Source: Treponema sp.
GTDB taxonomy: Bacteria > Spirochaetota > Spirochaetia > Treponematales > Breznakiellaceae
Assembly (NCBI GenBank): GCA_031255615.1
Contig: JAIRSD010000259.1
Location: 1-9,560 of the forward strand
Direction: 5' to 3'
DNA: 9,560 bases
A program made the translations under genes and the position numbers. Below are positions 6,753-9,560 of this stretch, in pieces. Position 1 is the stretch's first letter; each line of letters starts with the position of its first letter. The notes below the pieces were generated by a model that saw only the letters and a program-made list of their open reading frames with translations, ran no database searches and was not told where the DNA came from.

Positions 6753-7007
6753 TCCCCGGCCCCAGGGCCGGGGACCGGGCTATCCGGGGCTCCGCTATCG
6801 CTCCGGCCCCGCCTGCGGCGTGGCTGCTCCGCACCCCTCCTATCCCTTGCGCTGCTCAACATCCGCATCCATGCGGATGTTGAGCTGGGGGTTTTTGCTT
6901 CGCAAAAACCCCCAGAGAACGGAAACAGCCGGCCTCCCTGCCGGCTTGCCTGGGTGGAGTTTCGCGCCGCGAAACTCCGAAAAACCGAAACGCGAAGCGT
7001 TTCGGTT
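6753..7007. repeat. Cluster of six perfect inverted repeats (hairpin array)
   Basis: Six perfect stems lie head to tail within 255 bases. (1) 6753-6762 with 6765-6774, 10 bp, 2-base loop. (2) 6854-6868 with 6871-6885, 15 bp, 2-base loop. (3) 6885-6898 with 6902-6915, 14 bp, loop ttc, abutting stem 2. (4) 6927-6933 with 6940-6946, 7 bp. (5) 6956-6965 with 6969-6978, 10 bp, loop gcc. (6) 6983-6993 with 6997-7007, 11 bp, loop gaa. The stems have different sequences, so they are not copies of one unit. A seventh, looser pairing is cggggc (6785-6790) with gccccg (6806-6811). The array resembles mosaics of REP/BIME-like intergenic palindromes known in other bacteria. It is not an attC site or a CRISPR array, and no stem is followed by a free U-run. 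Confidence 0.8.
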
Positions 7008-7097
7008 CGGCCTTTGGCTGGGCGGCGCGGTCTTCGCCGAATGGCCGCCGGTGTGCGCCGGGCCGAAACTATCGGAATGACAGAATGAGGTGACAAG

Positions 7098-8366
7098 ATG
7101 AATGGAAGAACCCCCGCGCCCCCCGGCGCTTTTACGGCCCCCGCCGATTCCCCTATGCGGTATGTTTGGCGGACCGGACCGGGCCTCCTTGTTTTACTTT
7201 TCGGCTTATTGGCCGGACTTCCCGGCGGGGAGCTTGCCGGACAGGAGGGCGCGGCCTCCGCCATAGGGGACCGGGCCGCCCGCATCGCCGCATCCCTGGA
7301 CGATTCTACCCTGGCCTCCCAGGTGATCATGAGCGGCGTGGACGGATCCTCCCTGCTCGGCGCGGAGATGCGGCGGATCTTCCAGGACTGCCCTCCCGGA
7401 GCGGTCATGCTTTTCCGCTACAACCTGAACACCCCGAAGGATGAGGTCCGCCGTTTCATCGCCCAGTGCGTAGGGGCCGCCGGCGTCCCGCTTGCCGCAG
7501 CCGGCCCGGCCCCGCAGGGGCCCCCCGGCCCGGCCCTCATTCCCCCCCTTATCGCCGCCGATCACGAGGGGGGGCAGGTCCACCGCTTCGGGCCGGGGAT
7601 CAGCCGCCTTCCCCCCGCCGAATCCTGGGGGAAACTGGCCGAAAAGGAGGGGAGGGCGGCGGCCCTGGCGGCCCTGGAGGCGGCGGCCTACAGTTCGGGA
7701 AAGGAACTCCGGGATCTGGGCCTTACCCTGAACCTGGCCCCGGTGGCGGAAACCCTGACCGACGACAACCGGCCCTTCCTTGAGGATCGCGGCTTTAGCG
7801 GGGAGAACGATTTTACCGCCGCCGCCGCCGCCGCCTACATCCGGGGCATGGAGCGGGCCGGAATCGGCTGCGTGGCAAAGCATTTCCCCGGCAACTCCGG
7901 CATCGATCCCCACCATGCCGCCCCGGTCCTCGCCGGGAGCAGGGAGGAACTGGCCTGGACCGTCCAACCCTTCGCCGATCTCATCCGGGGCGCTTCCTCC
8001 GGCGGCCCCCCGGTGGCGGGGATCATGGTCTCCCATGTCCTGGTCCCCGCCTGGGATCCGGATCGGATCGGAAGTTTTTCCCCGGTCCTTATCAACCGCT
8101 GGCTCCGGGGGGATCTGGGGTTCCAGGGCCTCGTCCTGGCGGACGATTTTTCCATGACCGCCTCCGCCTCCCGGCTGAACCCCGAGGAAGCGGCGGTCCT
8201 TTCCCTGGCGGCGGGGGCGGACATGGTCATGGCCTGGCCTTCGGGGCTGCGGAAACTCCGGGAGGTCATCCTGGCCGCCCTGGAACGGGGATCCCTAAGC
8301 CGCCCCCGGCTGGAAGAGGCGGCGGCCCGGATCATCGCGGAAAAAATACGGCTGGGGCTTTTGTAG
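7098..8366 (+). CDS. Family 3 glycoside hydrolase, NagZ-like beta-N-acetylhexosaminidase, exported
   Basis: The 422-residue enzyme probably removes terminal N-acetylglucosamine or a similar sugar, perhaps from peptidoglycan fragments. Matches to the family: IAADHEGGQVHRF (residues 153-165, like the NagZ IAVDQEGGRV-x-R), LGLTLNLAPVAE, a RGFSGEN element, KHFPG (261-265) and GLVLADDFSM, where D349 is the expected nucleophile. The usual KHFPGHGDTxxDSH loop is altered here to KHFPGNSGIDPHH. It is two residues shorter but keeps D270-x-H272, corresponding to the NagZ acid/base dyad. Only the N-terminal barrel domain is present, as in NagZ. A hydrophobic stretch at about 27-42 suggests export or anchoring; ATG at 7155 would give a tidier signal peptide. 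GAGGTGA (7087-7093), four bases before ATG 7098, favours the longer form. The pseudouridine synthase gene follows 19 bases later, probably co-transcribed. Confidence 0.87.
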   Translation: MNGRTPAPPGAFTAPADSPMRYVWRTGPGLLVLLFGLLAGLPGGELAGQEGAASAIGDRAARIAASLDDSTLASQVIMSGVDGSSLLGAEMRRIFQDCPPGAVMLFRYNLNTPKDEVRRFIAQCVGAAGVPLAAAGPAPQGPPGPALIPPLIAADHEGGQVHRFGPGISRLPPAESWGKLAEKEGRAAALAALEAAAYSSGKELRDLGLTLNLAPVAETLTDDNRPFLEDRGFSGENDFTAAAAAAYIRGMERAGIGCVAKHFPGNSGIDPHHAAPVLAGSREELAWTVQPFADLIRGASSGGPPVAGIMVSHVLVPAWDPDRIGSFSPVLINRWLRGDLGFQGLVLADDFSMTASASRLNPEEAAVLSLAAGADMVMAWPSGLRKLREVILAALERGSLSRPRLEEAAARIIAEKIRLGLL

Positions 8367-8385
8367 CCGGGGAGGATTACGGATT

Positions 8386-9135
8386 ATGACGGATCAGGGA
8401 CCGGGCCTGGGGGGCCGCGTTTTATGGCAGGACGATGATTTCCTCGTGCTGAACAAAGTTCCCGGCGAATCCGCCGAGTCCCCGGAATCCCCTTCCGACA
8501 GCATCACCGGCCTGCCCCGGCTTCTGCAACAGGAATTCGGGACCCCCTTCTTCCCCGTCCACCGGCTGGATGTGCCGGTCTCAGGCTGCGTCCTCTTTGC
8601 CCGGAACCCCCGGGCCCTGGCCTTTCTCAGCGAATGTTTCAGGACCCCCGGCAAGGTAGAAAAGATCTATTGGGCCGTCACCGAAGCGCCCCGGAAGGCC
8701 GGCGGCAGCCTCCCCCCGGAACCCCCCGCCTATGCGGAACTGGTCCACTGGCTGGAAAGGGGGCCGGGGAACCGCAGCGCCGCCTTTGACAGCGGCGGCC
8801 CCGGACGAAAGAAAAGCGTCCTCCGATGCCGGACCCTGGGCCGGGGGGACCATTACCTCTTTCTGGAAGTCAAACTCGTGACTGGCCGGCATCACCAAAT
8901 CCGCGCCCAGCTTTCCCGGGCGGGCCTTCCCGTCAAGGGGGACCTGAAATACGGGGCCCGGCGCAGCGAAAAGGGGGGCGGCATAAGGCTCCACGCCTAT
9001 TCCCTGGCCTTTCCCAGCCCCCGGAACGGCCTTATCCGGGTGGAAAGCCCGCCCCCCCTCCCCCTCATCGATAACCTGTGGCGGGCCTTTATTGAAGCCG
9101 CCTGCCCTCCGGCCCAGGCTCCGGCCGGGCCCTAA
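8386..9135 (+). CDS. RluA-family RNA pseudouridine synthase
   Basis: The 249-residue cytoplasmic enzyme isomerises specific uridines to pseudouridine in ribosomal or transfer RNA. The catalytic motif is HRLDVPVSG (residues 59-67, catalytic D62); family members usually have Thr where Val65 stands. LVLNKVPGESAES near residues 20-32 is the first conserved strand of the family, and TGRHHQIRAQL (166-176) is the second hallmark. No S4 RNA-binding domain precedes the catalytic domain, so this is a short, single-domain form like RluA, TruC or RluC without S4. A GGGGAGGA sequence (8369-8376) lies nine bases before ATG 8386. It follows the glycoside hydrolase by 19 bases, so the two are likely one transcript, though there is no obvious functional link. 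The RNA target cannot be assigned. Its stop overlaps the stop of a minus-strand gene relic. Confidence 0.92.
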   Translation: MTDQGPGLGGRVLWQDDDFLVLNKVPGESAESPESPSDSITGLPRLLQQEFGTPFFPVHRLDVPVSGCVLFARNPRALAFLSECFRTPGKVEKIYWAVTEAPRKAGGSLPPEPPAYAELVHWLERGPGNRSAAFDSGGPGRKKSVLRCRTLGRGDHYLFLEVKLVTGRHHQIRAQLSRAGLPVKGDLKYGARRSEKGGGIRLHAYSLAFPSPRNGLIRVESPPPLPLIDNLWRAFIEAACPPAQAPAGP

Positions 9136-9194
9136 AACACGTAGCCGGCGCGGATCTTCACAAAGTTGTTCAATGCGTTTTGACTGACCGTCGT
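9132..9194 (-). pseudogene. Relic: last ~20 codons of a probable outer-membrane beta-barrel gene
   Basis: Reading the minus strand from 9194 gives TTVSQNALNNFVKIRAGYVF and then TAG at 9134-9132. The ending, with alternating residues and a terminal phenylalanine, is typical of the last strand of an outer-membrane barrel. An in-frame TGA (9197-9195) lies directly upstream, and no barrel-like sequence continues in the other frames. This looks like the tail of a lost gene. The stretch is short, so the resemblance could be chance. Confidence 0.4.
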
Positions 9195-9276
9195 TCAAAT
9201 CATCCTTGTAATGAATGTTTTGGTTAGTATGTTTTGTTTTGAAATTTGCGGGACTAAATAGAGAAAACAGGATGGC

Positions 9277-9346
9277 CCGCGGATTACACGGATTATCCGA
9301 ATTTTTCATGTTTAAATAAAATCAGCTTAATCCGCGAAATCCGCGG
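9277..9346. repeat. Imperfect inverted repeat with CGGATTA units (interspersed-repeat-like)
   Basis: Left arm 9277-9295 and right arm 9328-9346 are inverted copies matching at 17 of 19 positions, separated by an AT-rich 32-base loop. Each arm contains two copies of a cggatt-type word about ten bases apart. From memory, intergenic repeats of this wording (alternating GGATTACACGGATTA) occur in many copies in several environmental genomes. Copy number cannot be judged from one window. The element separates the relic from the next gene. Confidence 0.55.
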
Positions 9347-9356
9347 ACAAGAATCC

Positions 9357-9560
9357 TTAGTCCAGGGGAGGGGCGGACTTCAAGAATTCCAGCAGGGGCC
9401 CCTCCCAGCCATCTGTCCCGCCGCCTGCGGCCTGGTCGCGGAAGCGGCGGTAAAGGCCCAGGATATGTTCCCGCACCCGTTCCCCCGTCTCCGCGTCTAT
9501 CCGGGGCAGGGCCGCCGCGGCGGCGCTTTTCCCGTCAAAGAGTTCCGCCCCAAAGCGTTC
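9357..9560 (-). CDS. C-terminal end of an unidentified protein (5' end outside window)
   Basis: On the minus strand a frame is open from the window edge for 67 codons to TAA at 9359-9357. Codon use is GC-rich and like the neighbouring genes, with a normal amino-acid mix: a helical stretch ERVREHILGLYRRFRDQ, a glycine-rich turn, then GWEGPLLEFLKSAPPLD at the end. I do not recognise the family. The evidence for coding is the frame, composition and plausible C-terminus only. It converges on the pseudouridine synthase gene. Confidence 0.55.
   Translation of the reverse strand, partial: ERFGAELFDGKSAAAAALPRIDAETGERVREHILGLYRRFRDQAAGGGTDGWEGPLLEFLKSAPPLD

Larger units (their letters stand above)
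6679..7097. other. Intergenic spacer, palindrome-rich; no gene seen
   Basis: This 419-base spacer lies between the methyltransferase and the glycoside hydrolase. Its first 60 bases are mixed in composition and hold a TATAAT. Next comes a very GC-rich segment (6753-6840), a run of inverted repeats (to 7007) and a further GC-rich tail with only short imperfect pairings. Open frames crossing it translate the palindromes into proline-, arginine- and leucine-rich strings and are not credible genes. Confidence 0.6.

Noticed and set aside
6753..7007. CRISPR array, integron attC sites or intrinsic terminators in the hairpin cluster
   Set aside because: There are no evenly spaced identical repeats, the pairings are perfect and mutually unrelated unlike attC sites, and no stem is followed by a free U-run.
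7206..8036. Minus-strand 276-residue ORF inside the glycoside hydrolase gene
   Set aside because: The glycine-rich composition and absence of any recognisable segment mark it as a shadow of the GH3 gene.
8581..9309. Minus-strand 242-residue ORF across the pseudouridine synthase
   Set aside because: It is a shadow of a gene with clear family motifs on the plus strand, and its first part simply translates the intergenic repeat.

Overview
The window is GC-rich chromosomal DNA from a diderm bacterium: the first gene encodes a TonB-dependent outer-membrane receptor. Gene style, codon use and the look of the small genes suggest a spirochaete of the Treponema lineage. That lineage call is my impression and not proven by any marker here. 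No rRNA, tRNA, CRISPR array, transposase or integrase is visible.

Layout. (1) Positions 1-3885 hold a plus-strand metal-chelate uptake operon: the C-terminal part of a TonB-dependent receptor, then a periplasmic binding protein, a FecCD-type permease and an ABC ATPase. The last three are tightly packed, and the binding protein and permease share a 4-base GTGA overlap. Together they would carry an iron-siderophore, haem or cobalamin-like chelate across both membranes. (2) Positions 4055-4942 hold a solitary minus-strand gene, strikingly AT-rich against its neighbours, coding for an uncharacterised protein with winged-helix-like segments. It has a good sigma70-type promoter, a palindrome beside the -35 box and a GC-rich hairpin at the start of its leader. 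(3) Positions 5066-5505 are GC-rich and apparently non-coding, with short tandem repeats. They lead into an orphan alpha-type (D12) adenine DNA methyltransferase at 5506-6678. (4) Positions 6679-7097 are a non-coding spacer dominated by six near-adjacent perfect inverted repeats. (5) Positions 7098-9135 hold an exported NagZ-like family 3 glycoside hydrolase followed by an RluA-type pseudouridine synthase, probably one operon. (6) Positions 9132-9356 hold what looks like the last ~20 codons of a decayed outer-membrane-barrel gene and an interspersed-repeat-like inverted repeat. (7) Positions 9357-9560 are the C-terminal end of an unidentified minus-strand gene cut by the window edge.

Most genes belong to familiar families. 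The parts that ordinary annotation does not explain are the hairpin cluster at 6753-7007, the AT-rich solo gene with its control region, the possible leaderless start of the methyltransferase, and the relic and repeat near 9132-9346. I do not see convincing evidence for a complete new multi-gene system.
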